Numbered from the stretch's first letter, positions 1 through 6,263 are shown. The stretch: 8,141 bases of DNA from Candidatus Kerfeldbacteria bacterium CG08_land_8_20_14_0_20_43_14 (GCA_002774575.1 PEXW01000030.1:1-8141), one strand, 5' to 3'. Made by a program: numbers and translations. The notes: a model not told the origin generated them from the letters alone.

Positions 1-86
1 CGGTGATTGATTTAATTAATCAAAATAAAATAACCGCGACAAAAATCTACAGCAATTCAGAATATGGTATTTATCAGGTAAATTAA
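1..86 (+). CDS. C-terminal tail of a plus-strand gene, possibly a membrane glycosyltransferase
   Basis: Only one plus-strand frame is open from the window edge. It reads 27 residues ending IYSNSEYGIYQVN and stops with TAA at 84-86. A short strand of the type 'iYsn..ygiYqv' just before the stop is common at the C-terminus of multi-pass GT-C membrane glycosyltransferases (GT39/PMT-like), where it closes a small extracytoplasmic domain. That family guess is inference from 13 residues and is weak. The gene converges on the DUF2079 gene and their stop codons overlap within TTAA, which favours a real coding end over a chance frame. The rest of the gene lies outside the window. Confidence 0.45.
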   Translation, partial: VIDLINQNKITATKIYSNSEYGIYQVN

Positions 87-1999
87 TTTTTGTTTAAAAC
101 CAGTTGCAGTTCGTCGCTTTGGCTTTCTATGTTTTTATCCAAAACAATTTCCGCGGCACGCCAGCCATTCAGGACAATGGCGCCTTTTGGAATAATCGAC
201 CGGATTTTTGCGTAAGCCGCTTTTTGGGGCGGAATAATTCTGAAGTTGGTGGTTATGATTTCATTGGTTTGCCAATCAGAAGTCGGTTTTAAACCATAGC
301 CAAGCGGCAGAATTCTGGTTTCAAGATTTTGATTTTTGTTATCAAACCATTTTAATTCCAGCTGGTAATTATCAATCGTGGTTTTGGTAATTTGTCCGGC
401 AACTGGGATTTCAACATAACCCGTCTCGTCTAAATTAATTGCGCCGGGGATTTTTATTTGTATTGGTTTGCCGCTATCCAGGGTTTTGGCATTTTCCACC
501 TGGTATAATTGAAAGTTTGAATTTCCTTCTTTGGAAAATATTAAAAGTGAGTCTTCGATCCCAGCCAGCTTTAGTTTATTAGCTACCAGCAGGTCGCCAA
601 TTCTTTTGTAGCCAGACTGATACTCCACTTTTCGATCTTCCCGCTCCGCATATTGCGCTTGCAAAGTAATAAATTCAGCCGAATCAATAACAATTAAATT
701 TAAATCATTTGACAGGGGATAAGGCCTGTTGCTGTATTGCCGTTTGCCCAAAAAAGCATAATGAAAAGAGTAAATCTGCGGCCTGGAAGCAAAAGGAACC
801 AGAGTGTTATAGCCAGCGATGACTGTTTGAGAACTGGGCGTGTTTTCAGCTAAATTTGCAGCATATTGCGCCTTGGTTGTGTCCGCAATGCTTATCTTTT
901 TATTCGTTTTGACTGCGCTTAAAGTCGGGCCAAAGGTCAGCAGACTATATACGCTAACCGAGATAAATATTATCAGCATCAGCGGCCTGGCATGCTCGCC
1001 CAGATTTTGAATAAACTTCGGTGGCGTAATCCATAATTTTTGCCAGCCCAAAACCGCGGCCAGAAAAATTCCCGGCAGGAAAAACATGACATAGTGAGTT
1101 TGTAAAATTATATCGCCAGCGCCATAGCCGGCAATGCTAATGCCCAGGAAGGGAAAAATTATCAAAGCCAGCCAGCGCCATTTCAAAATTGGCAAAGCCA
1201 GTACTGGCAAAAGCAGGCTTAATAAGACTGCTAAATTCTGCGGCCGAAAAATTTTAAGCAGATTGCTGAACATAGAACTGGTTAAGCCGACCTCACTGCT
1301 GCCTGGATTAAAATAACCTAAAAACTTATAACCCTCGCCATTGATTTGGCCAGTGATATAAGTTGCGCCCAAAAACCAGGCTGCGCTGATTATGCCTGGC
1401 AGCAGCCACCACTTTGGCGAGTGCTTTTCCAAAAGCGCCAGTAAAGCAAAGCCCGCCACGATTAGGCTTAAATCTTCCCGAGTCAGTAAAATTAAAAGCA
1501 TCCAAAAACAGAAAAGTTTAAAATTTTTGTTCTGGTAAGCAATGGCCGAAAGAAAAACAAAAGGCACGGCCAAAAGCAGGGCATGGAATTCAAAAACCAA
1601 AGCGTTTAAAGTAAGGGGGTTAAGCAGAAAAATTGAAGCCCATAATAACGCCAGATTTTCAGCAAGATATCTTTTGGCAAATTTGTATAGCAAAAAACCG
1701 CCGATGCAGATTGCCAGCGCTTGCAGAAAAATTAAAGTCAGTGGCGAAGGCAAGGCTTTAAAAAACGGCACTGCCAATAAGAATGAAAATTCCAGATGGT
1801 CGCCAAGATAGGAGTGAGGATGAATGCTAAAGCCAAACAAATTCCCATGAGCAGAATTCCAGGCGACCTGGGTGTAAATGCCCAGATCCAAAGCGTTATA
1901 GCTGCCGCTATTCAGCTTTTGGTTGGCGATTAGCATTACCCAGGCCAGAACTACGGCGCTGATGATTATCAGCAAAAGATAATTTCGGTGTTTGCCCAT
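83..1999 (-). CDS. DUF2079 family polytopic membrane protein (GT-C-like) with extra C-terminal domain
   Basis: This 638-residue protein has an N-terminal membrane segment (about 7-25) followed by many hydrophobic helices up to about residue 360, then a soluble extracytoplasmic tail. Motifs match DUF2079 as I know it: LDLGIYTQVAWN (37-48), YLGDHLEF (64-71), FEFHALLLAVPF (136-147), TREDLSL (173-179), and a late HYVMFFLPG. DUF2079 proteins are thought to resemble GT-C glycosyltransferases. Asp38 in the first extracytoplasmic loop and Asp67-His68 are candidate catalytic residues by analogy with GT-C enzymes. Substrate and product are unknown. Residues from about 501 to the end look like an additional beta-rich domain (TNFRIIPPQ, ending NGWRAAEIVL) beyond the usual core. 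The ATG at 1999-1997 has no Shine-Dalgarno; a weak promoter lies almost on top of it. The family assignment is fairly secure and the function is not. Confidence 0.85.
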   Translation of the reverse strand: MGKHRNYLLLIIISAVVLAWVMLIANQKLNSGSYNALDLGIYTQVAWNSAHGNLFGFSIHPHSYLGDHLEFSFLLAVPFFKALPSPLTLIFLQALAICIGGFLLYKFAKRYLAENLALLWASIFLLNPLTLNALVFEFHALLLAVPFVFLSAIAYQNKNFKLFCFWMLLILLTREDLSLIVAGFALLALLEKHSPKWWLLPGIISAAWFLGATYITGQINGEGYKFLGYFNPGSSEVGLTSSMFSNLLKIFRPQNLAVLLSLLLPVLALPILKWRWLALIIFPFLGISIAGYGAGDIILQTHYVMFFLPGIFLAAVLGWQKLWITPPKFIQNLGEHARPLMLIIFISVSVYSLLTFGPTLSAVKTNKKISIADTTKAQYAANLAENTPSSQTVIAGYNTLVPFASRPQIYSFHYAFLGKRQYSNRPYPLSNDLNLIVIDSAEFITLQAQYAEREDRKVEYQSGYKRIGDLLVANKLKLAGIEDSLLIFSKEGNSNFQLYQVENAKTLDSGKPIQIKIPGAINLDETGYVEIPVAGQITKTTIDNYQLELKWFDNKNQNLETRILPLGYGLKPTSDWQTNEIITTNFRIIPPQKAAYAKIRSIIPKGAIVLNGWRAAEIVLDKNIESQSDELQLVLNKN

Positions 2000-2005
2000 G
2001 GGTCA

Positions 2006-2033
2006 ATCTTAGCATTTTTTGCGCTGCTCCCAA
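2006..2033 (-). promoter_or_regulatory. weak sigma70-type promoter for the DUF2079 gene, possibly leaderless
   Basis: On the minus strand TTGGGA (2033-2028, 4/6) and TAAGAT (2011-2006, 4/6) are 16 bases apart. The -10 ends six bases before the ATG at 1999, so initiation would fall on or next to the start codon and give a leaderless mRNA. This agrees with the absence of a Shine-Dalgarno sequence. The site lies just downstream of a terminator hairpin, where a new promoter is expected. The match is modest and could be chance. Confidence 0.35.
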
Positions 2034-2038
2034 TAACC

Positions 2039-2068
2039 AAAATCCCGCCTAAACATAAGCGGGATTTT
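2039..2068 (-). terminator. intrinsic terminator after the 120-residue pilin-like gene
   Basis: A perfect 10-bp inverted repeat, AAAATCCCGC (2039-2048) and GCGGGATTTT (2059-2068), encloses a 10-base loop. Read on the minus strand it lies 22 bases after the stop of the pilin-like gene and ends in TTTT. The U-run is short and is part of the stem, so it may terminate in both directions. Position between two genes with separate promoters supports the call. Confidence 0.7.
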
Positions 2069-2090
2069 GAGTTTGTAATTATTAAGTAAG

Positions 2091-2453
2091 TTAGGTAATA
2101 ACTTGAACAGTGCTCTTGATGACGAAGTTGACGATTGCCCAGGCTAACAAGACAACGATTAAGCCGACAATTGCCGCGGAAATGATTTTCTTGGCAGAAC
2201 CAACCTTGTCTTCGTTTCCACCTGCGGTCAGCCAGATAAAGCCGCCGTAAAGAATCATGACCACGGCGATTAAGCCCAAAAGACCCAAAACAAAGGTGAT
2301 AATGTTCAAAACCGTCTGTTTCAAGTCCGTTGAGGTGAAGCCTAATGAACCGGCGAAGTCCGTATCAAAAGAAACTGCCATGGCAGTCAAAGGCAAAGCC
2401 ATAACGCCCAACGAAGCCGCGGTCGCGATTAAATGTTTGCGGGTAATTTTCAT
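2091..2453 (-). CDS. TrbC/VirB2-like type IV secretion pilin family protein, likely the main pilin of the cluster
   Basis: This 120-residue precursor begins with a basic N-terminus and hydrophobic stretch ending PLTAMA, with likely signal peptidase cleavage between residues 26 and 27, leaving about 94 residues. The mature part has two membrane helices (about 48-68 and 90-112) joined by YGGFIWLTAGGNEDK (69-83) and the basic AKK (87-89), the pattern of CPR T4SS_pilin proteins distantly like VirB2/TrbC. Such proteins insert with both ends outside and the short basic loop inside. It is homologous to the 114-residue protein next door (shared MILYGGF, GGN, AxVG, W). It has its own consensus promoter, a strong ribosome binding site and a terminator, so it is probably the most highly expressed gene here. 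Whether it forms a filament, a secretion channel or a membrane protein only is not shown. Without other secretion genes nearby, 'pilin' is a family label. Confidence 0.8.
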   Translation of the reverse strand: MKITRKHLIATAASLGVMALPLTAMAVSFDTDFAGSLGFTSTDLKQTVLNIITFVLGLLGLIAVVMILYGGFIWLTAGGNEDKVGSAKKIISAAIVGLIVVLLAWAIVNFVIKSTVQVIT

Positions 2454-2460
2454 AAATTGT

Positions 2461-2470
2461 CACCCCCTTT
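2461..2470 (-). promoter_or_regulatory. strong Shine-Dalgarno site of the 120-residue pilin-like gene
   Basis: On the minus strand AAAGGGGGTG lies seven bases before the ATG at 2453 and is one base from the consensus AAGGAGGTG. It fixes the start codon. No other gene in the window has a comparable site. Confidence 0.85.
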
Positions 2471-2505
2471 CTAAATTTCTTTTATAATTTTTTATTTACC
2501 CCATT

Positions 2506-2535
2506 AATATAACACGGAATATCCTAACTTGTCAA
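2506..2535 (-). promoter_or_regulatory. strong sigma70-type promoter for the 120-residue pilin-like gene
   Basis: On the minus strand a perfect -35 TTGACA (2535-2530) and a -10 TATATT (2511-2506, 5/6) are separated by 18 bases. Transcription would start near 2499 and leave an A-rich leader of about 45 bases carrying the Shine-Dalgarno site. The -35 box begins exactly where the inverted-repeat element at 2536-2637 ends, so four of its bases (TTGA) are the complement of the TCAA flanking duplication. Confidence 0.75.
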
Positions 2536-2637
2536 TCCAGCACCACTTTCTAAACAAATGCCAAATGAAGTTTATGTGTTACTTTAGCAAATATCCTTAA
2601 AATTAGAGAATTAACAATTATAGAAAGTGGTGCTGGA
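2536..2637. repeat. 102-bp inverted-repeat element (MITE-like) between two pilin-like genes
   Basis: The ends are perfect 17-bp inverted repeats, TCCAGCACCACTTTCTA at 2536-2552 and its reverse complement at 2621-2637, around a 68-base AT-rich core without coding capacity. TCAA occurs on both flanks (2532-2535 and 2638-2641), as expected for a 4-bp target-site duplication. Terminal inverted repeats plus a duplication in a short non-coding element fit a miniature transposable element. Because the outer T/A also pairs, an 18-bp arm (2535-2552 / 2621-2638) is the alternative description, and the TCAA match could then be partly chance. The element starts one base after the stop codon of the 114-residue gene and touches the -35 box of the next. 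It could also fold in RNA and separate the two transcripts, but there is no U-run. Confidence 0.6.
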
Positions 2638-2641
2638 TCAA

Positions 2642-2986
2642 CTATTGTGAGACTTGGCTGATAGCTCCCAAAATATAAGTCAAGATTTGCCAACTGCCAA
2701 TAACCACGGCAATGCCGACCGCGGCCCAAATAATGGTGGATTTTGCTTTTTTAATCACATCAGCATTGCCGCCAGAGGTAAGCATTAAAAAGCCGCCGTA
2801 AAGAATCATGATCAAGCCCAAAACGCCCAAAAAACCCAGGGCATAACGCAAAATCCTGGCGATAAAAAGCTTGGGGTCGTTGATACCCAAGGGGTTGGAA
2901 AGTTCTACCGCGCTATCCGCAAAGGCAGTTAAAGGAAATAATATCGAGCCGGTCGTGAAAAGGATTCTGCCAATAGTTTTTTTCAT
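2642..2986 (-). CDS. TrbC/VirB2-like type IV secretion pilin family protein (second paralog)
   Basis: This 114-residue precursor has a signal peptide ending PLTAFA (cleavage about 23/24) and two membrane helices (about 44-62 and 83-107) joined by YGGFLMLTSGGNAD (63-76) and a basic KKAK segment (79-82). The order of elements and the identities LG-LG, MILYGGF, LT-GGN and A-VG show it is a paralog of the 120-residue protein. It begins 35 bases after the stop of the peptidoglycan-binding pilin gene and probably belongs to the galU transcript. Its ATG has no Shine-Dalgarno. The TAG stop at 2642 directly abuts the flank of the inverted-repeat element, so its original 3' end may have been displaced. 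A membrane or pilus subunit role is inferred from family. Confidence 0.75.
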   Translation of the reverse strand: MKKTIGRILFTTGSILFPLTAFADSAVELSNPLGINDPKLFIARILRYALGFLGVLGLIMILYGGFLMLTSGGNADVIKKAKSTIIWAAVGIAVVIGSWQILTYILGAISQVSQ

Positions 2987-3021
2987 ATAATTAAGCTTAG
3001 AGGTTTTTTTGCGAAAAGAAA

Positions 3022-3852
3022 TCAGGGTAAATTTTGCAGATTTTGGAGAAATTGCGTGCAGGTTGTGGGGTAGTTATTAAGATCAATGCCGGCAAGGCTG
3101 TTAGTCAGGCTTTGGCCATTGGCAATTTGCAGGTTATGGAGTGCTTCCAGGGTTCTGGGGCCAAAACTGCCATCAACTTCTTGGTTGTTTGGTTTTGGAT
3201 TGGTATAGCAGCCAGCATATAAAAGCGCGGTTTGAGCCTCAATAACTGCTGATCGACCGGCCCCGCCTTTGCAGGGGTATTCTGGCGGGTCAGTGCAATT
3301 CGGATAAGAAGTGCTGACATCAGTTTTGAACCAGGGTTGATTGTCAATTATAAAACCAATGCCGTTGGTTTGCTTGCCGGTCAGGGCGATTACTGCCACA
3401 TTAACAATCAGCCAGCTGCCAAGGGCAATAAACAAGCCAATGACTGTGTTGGTCAAAATCATTTTGCCAACCCGAACTCTTTCTTCGCTGCCACCGGAAA
3501 GCAGCAGAGTGCCGCCGCCCAGAAAAAAGAAAAAGACTGCCAAGGCTGAAATTATATAAAGGCCCCAACTGAATAAGTTAATGAATAGTTGCAAAAAATC
3601 ATTAAGCTTGCAGTTGCCGCTGGTGGTGTAGCCGGTAATATCCCACTTATCTTCGGGATATTGCGCCGTGCCATATTCTTCTGCCAAAATTTCTTTATAT
3701 TGAGGCGGTCCAGAGCCCACGATTTTTTCTTGGAGCTTGTACATGGTCTTATCGCAGTCTGGCAGAATTTGCGGTAAGTTGGCGGCCTGGGCCGGTTTTG
3801 CAAAAATCAAAAATGCAAGCAGGATTATTGGCAGAAGATAAAACTTTTTCAT
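3022..3852 (-). CDS. pilin-like two-TM protein fused to a C-terminal peptidoglycan-binding domain
   Basis: The 276-residue precursor starts with a signal peptide ending AKPAQA (cleavage about 23/24). An extracytoplasmic segment (24-85) holds Cys33 and Cys81. Two membrane helices follow (about 92-118 and 131-157) with the loop LLLSGGSEERVRVGK (116-130), aligning with the YGGF-GGN loop of the two smaller pilin-like neighbours. After a linker, residues about 199-246 match the peptidoglycan-binding PF01471 pattern: a Q-x-x-L-x-x-x-G start (AQTALLYAGCY), then VDGSFGPRTLEALHNLQ. Cys186, 194, 215 and 265 complete six cysteines, all predicted outside and able to form disulfides. With the usual pilin topology the wall-binding domain faces the murein, so an anchor or base subunit is a sensible inference. 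Its ATG is one base after the TAA of the solute-binding protein gene, suggesting translational coupling. Confidence 0.8.
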   Translation of the reverse strand: MKKFYLLPIILLAFLIFAKPAQAANLPQILPDCDKTMYKLQEKIVGSGPPQYKEILAEEYGTAQYPEDKWDITGYTTSGNCKLNDFLQLFINLFSWGLYIISALAVFFFFLGGGTLLLSGGSEERVRVGKMILTNTVIGLFIALGSWLIVNVAVIALTGKQTNGIGFIIDNQPWFKTDVSTSYPNCTDPPEYPCKGGAGRSAVIEAQTALLYAGCYTNPKPNNQEVDGSFGPRTLEALHNLQIANGQSLTNSLAGIDLNNYPTTCTQFLQNLQNLP

Positions 3853-3853
3853 T

Positions 3854-5260
3854 TTACGGCGTACTTAAAGAAAGTTGGAACATCTTGCTGGCTCGATCAA
3901 TTGCGTCAGCCAGACTTACTTTTTGGCTGGTGGCATCGTCCATTAAATTATTTAAAGCTTCCCGGCCCTTTTCCGGGTTTAATCCCGGGAACCAATTAAA
4001 AGCCGTGGCTGCCTGCTTGGCAAAAACCTGCGCCTGGCCGGCGGTTTCTCCTTCAACGACCTTGCCCGCGGTTTCAACCAAAGCGCGGATAGCCGCAGTT
4101 CCGCCGGTTATTTTTATCAAAGCCTGGGCTTGAGTGGTGTCAGCCGCAAACCTTAAAAAATCCCAGGCCGCATTAGCGTCTTTAGCCCGGGGGGCGACGG
4201 TCTGCAGCCAATAATCAGCCACATAAACCGAGCCAGTGCTGATTGCCTGGGGGAAATTAGCCACTCTAATATCAGCCCCGGTAGTCAGATTTTTAAGCTC
4301 GGCAAAGTCTTCAGCCGTGCCAAAAGCAATCGCGACCTTGCCTTGGGCCAGCGCGTCCAGGGCGCTTGGAAAAGTTTCATTCCAGGTATAGGTAGCCTTG
4401 GTCGGGTTGCTAAAGCTGACGGCCAGATTCAAAACTGAATTGAAATCTTTGGCCGAAGTGAAAGTCGCTGATGTCCCGGTTTTATCGGCCAAATCAATGC
4501 TGTACTGTTTTAAAATGGCGGCCAATACCTCCGGATTCCTGGGGACATTGCTGCCCAGGCCCAAAGCGGCTCCTGCCCTGACCAACTTTCCCTGATCATC
4601 AACCAAGGTGAGTTTTGGGATTATGCTGACAAATTCACTCCAGGTTTTTGGCGGGGTTAAAATTCCAGCCTCGTCCAACAGTTGCTGGTTGTAAAACATA
4701 GCCACTGAATCAAACTGCAAAGGAAAATCGAGAATTTGGCCGTTTTTGTACATGTCATTAAAGGCGCCGGTTACAAAAAGATTTTTTAAAGTTTCGCTGG
4801 TCGGCGCAGGTTTTTCAAATTTGCAAATTTGGACTTCTTCTTTTATACCAAGAACTTTCTTTTTGGTCGCCGTGTAATTGGTGGTTTTTGCCGGCATGGG
4901 GTTTATTAAACCAGTGCTGGCAAAGTGCTTAACAGATTCGCTCTTGATAGAATAAATATCCGGACCCTGATCTCTGGCCCAGGCCCCGATTAATTTTTGC
5001 TCGCTGGTTTTTGGATCAAGTTTGGTGTAAACAATACTTACATAAGGCCGGCTGGCTGTGTAAGCGCCTATCAGAACCTGCGCCGCAGGTTCTGACAAAT
5101 CTCCCCACCAAGTAAGATGAATTCTTGCCGGCAGGGCCTTTATATTGCACGAGCCGGTTGAGCCAGTGGTTTTGTTGGTTAATAAGCGGTAGCCCAAAAT
5201 TCCGGCAATGCCAATAATGACTATTGATCCCATGATTATCATTTTTTTCTTAAAATCCAT
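3854..5260 (-). CDS. membrane-anchored extracellular solute-binding protein, family 1
   Basis: This 468-residue protein has one N-terminal membrane segment (about 8-27) and then a binding-protein fold. Recognisable elements are the first strand IHLTWWGD (47-54), GPDIYSI (99-105), the hinge motif FDSVAMFYNQQLLDEAGI (183-200) followed by PPKTWSEF (203-210), a later ALAQGKVAIAFGT and the helix NAAWDFLRFAAD. These are typical of carbohydrate-type ABC binding proteins (SBP_bac_1/8). The ligand cannot be told; Trp51, Trp52 and Tyr190 are the kind of aromatics that stack on sugars. Cys38 is 11 residues past the hydrophobic stretch without a lipobox, so I favour an uncleaved anchor over a lipoprotein. 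No permease or ATPase gene is adjacent. It follows galU by 5 bases and precedes the wall-binding pilin by 1 base, with no Shine-Dalgarno. Confidence 0.85.
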   Translation of the reverse strand: MDFKKKMIIMGSIVIIGIAGILGYRLLTNKTTGSTGSCNIKALPARIHLTWWGDLSEPAAQVLIGAYTASRPYVSIVYTKLDPKTSEQKLIGAWARDQGPDIYSIKSESVKHFASTGLINPMPAKTTNYTATKKKVLGIKEEVQICKFEKPAPTSETLKNLFVTGAFNDMYKNGQILDFPLQFDSVAMFYNQQLLDEAGILTPPKTWSEFVSIIPKLTLVDDQGKLVRAGAALGLGSNVPRNPEVLAAILKQYSIDLADKTGTSATFTSAKDFNSVLNLAVSFSNPTKATYTWNETFPSALDALAQGKVAIAFGTAEDFAELKNLTTGADIRVANFPQAISTGSVYVADYWLQTVAPRAKDANAAWDFLRFAADTTQAQALIKITGGTAAIRALVETAGKVVEGETAGQAQVFAKQAATAFNWFPGLNPEKGREALNNLMDDATSQKVSLADAIDRASKMFQLSLSTP

Positions 5261-5265
5261 ATTTT

Positions 5266-6138
5266 TTATTTAACGATTCTTTTTAGACATTCCATCAGCT
5301 TGTCTTTCAATTCGTCGCGCTGAAGGGCGAATTCAATGTTGGCGCGCAGATAATCAAATTTATTGCCCGTGTCATAGTATTCGCCACCTTCGATTTCTTT
5401 GGCGTAAACCTCATCATCTTTCATTAAGGCGTTTATGGCGTCAACCAGCCACACCTCGCCTCCTTTACCTGGTTTTAAAGCTTTCAGATAGGGAAAAATT
5501 TCCGGCGTCAAGATATAAGCCCCATGGGCAGCCAGGTTAGAAGGCGCTTCCTCGGGCTTGGGCTTTTCAACAATGCGCTTAATCCTGAAAACTTTATCTT
5601 CCTTTTGTTCCACATCGGCAATGCCGTATTTTGAAATGTCTTCCTTGCAGGGGATGCGGACCGCGCTAATCACGGATTTGCCGTATTTTTCATAAACCCC
5701 AATCATCTGTTTTAGGCGCGGGGGATTGGCATGAATAAACTCATCGCCCCAGAGCACGGCAAAGGGCTCCTCATTGATAATGTGCTTGGCGCTTAAAACC
5801 GGAGAAGCATTGCCATACGGCCCGCGCTGGCGGATGTAAATATAATTGGCCATGGTGGCGATTCTGCGAACCTCCTTCAGTTCTTTAAGTTTGCCTGATT
5901 TCTCCAGCTTTTTTTCAAGTTCGTATGGATAATCAAAATGATCTTCCAGCGGCCGCTTATTTGCGCTGGTAACTATAATAATATCGGTTATTCCAGATGC
6001 TACGGCTTCCTCAACCACATATTGAATAATAGGCTTATCAACAATAGGCAGCATTTCTTTGGGCATGGATTTGGTAGCGGGTAAAAACCGCGTACCCAAG
6101 CCTGCCGCCGGAATGATAGCCTTTCGGATTTTTTGCAT
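5266..6138 (-). CDS. galU: UTP-glucose-1-phosphate uridylyltransferase
   Basis: This cytoplasmic enzyme makes UDP-glucose and pyrophosphate from UTP and glucose 1-phosphate. The 290-residue length is normal for GalU. Visible motifs are the nucleotide-binding signature PAAGLGTRFLPATK (10-23) with KEMLPIVDKP (27-36), VLWGDEF (128-134), the substrate-loop VEKP (190-193, Lys192), GAYILTPEIF (206-215), GGEVWLVDAI (226-235) and YYDTGNK (254-260). The segment usually written RQ...GLGHAVL reads RQRGPYGNASPVL (103-115), an unusual variant. The product feeds glycolipid, capsule or wall-polymer synthesis, fitting the surface character of the neighbours. It is the first gene of the likely four-gene transcript. 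Its ATG at 6138 has no Shine-Dalgarno but a good promoter lies just upstream. Other sugar nucleotidyltransferases are less likely given the overall motif set. Confidence 0.92.
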   Translation of the reverse strand: MQKIRKAIIPAAGLGTRFLPATKSMPKEMLPIVDKPIIQYVVEEAVASGITDIIIVTSANKRPLEDHFDYPYELEKKLEKSGKLKELKEVRRIATMANYIYIRQRGPYGNASPVLSAKHIINEEPFAVLWGDEFIHANPPRLKQMIGVYEKYGKSVISAVRIPCKEDISKYGIADVEQKEDKVFRIKRIVEKPKPEEAPSNLAAHGAYILTPEIFPYLKALKPGKGGEVWLVDAINALMKDDEVYAKEIEGGEYYDTGNKFDYLRANIEFALQRDELKDKLMECLKRIVK

Positions 6139-6172
6139 AAAGTTAAAAAGTCAAGATACACAATTGATCTTA

Positions 6173-6201
6173 ATTATACTGACTTTCAATGGTTTTGACT
6201 A
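6173..6201 (-). promoter_or_regulatory. promoter of the galU operon
   Basis: On the minus strand a perfect -10 TATAAT (6178-6173) lies 17 bases after TAGTCA (6201-6196, 4/6 to the -35 consensus). Initiation near 6166 would give a leader of about 28 bases before the galU ATG. Further upstream lies an A/T-rich run that could act as an UP element. It would serve galU, the solute-binding protein, the wall-binding pilin and the 114-residue pilin. Confidence 0.65.
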
Positions 6202-6263
6202 GCAATTATTTTTTTTGAAGGAATAGTGAATTTTTCAAAATTTTGCCCCAGCTGAAAAGCTTA

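Noticed and set aside
104..1811. Plus-strand frames of 60-89 codons inside the DUF2079 gene
   Set aside because: They lie antisense to a long gene with clear motifs, have no family signature, and show composition expected of shadow frames.
2535..2638. Inverted repeat as a classical intrinsic terminator of the 114-residue pilin gene
   Set aside because: The loop of about 68 bases is too long and no U-run follows the stem on the minus strand; TTGACAAG follows instead.
3105..3803. Other frames of 62-83 codons on both strands over the wall-binding pilin gene
   Set aside because: The 276-residue frame has a signal peptide, pilin-type helices and a peptidoglycan-binding motif; the alternatives have none.
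5140..5155. Cys38 of the solute-binding protein as a lipoprotein cysteine
   Set aside because: It follows GSTGS, about 11 residues after the hydrophobic segment, and does not match a lipobox.
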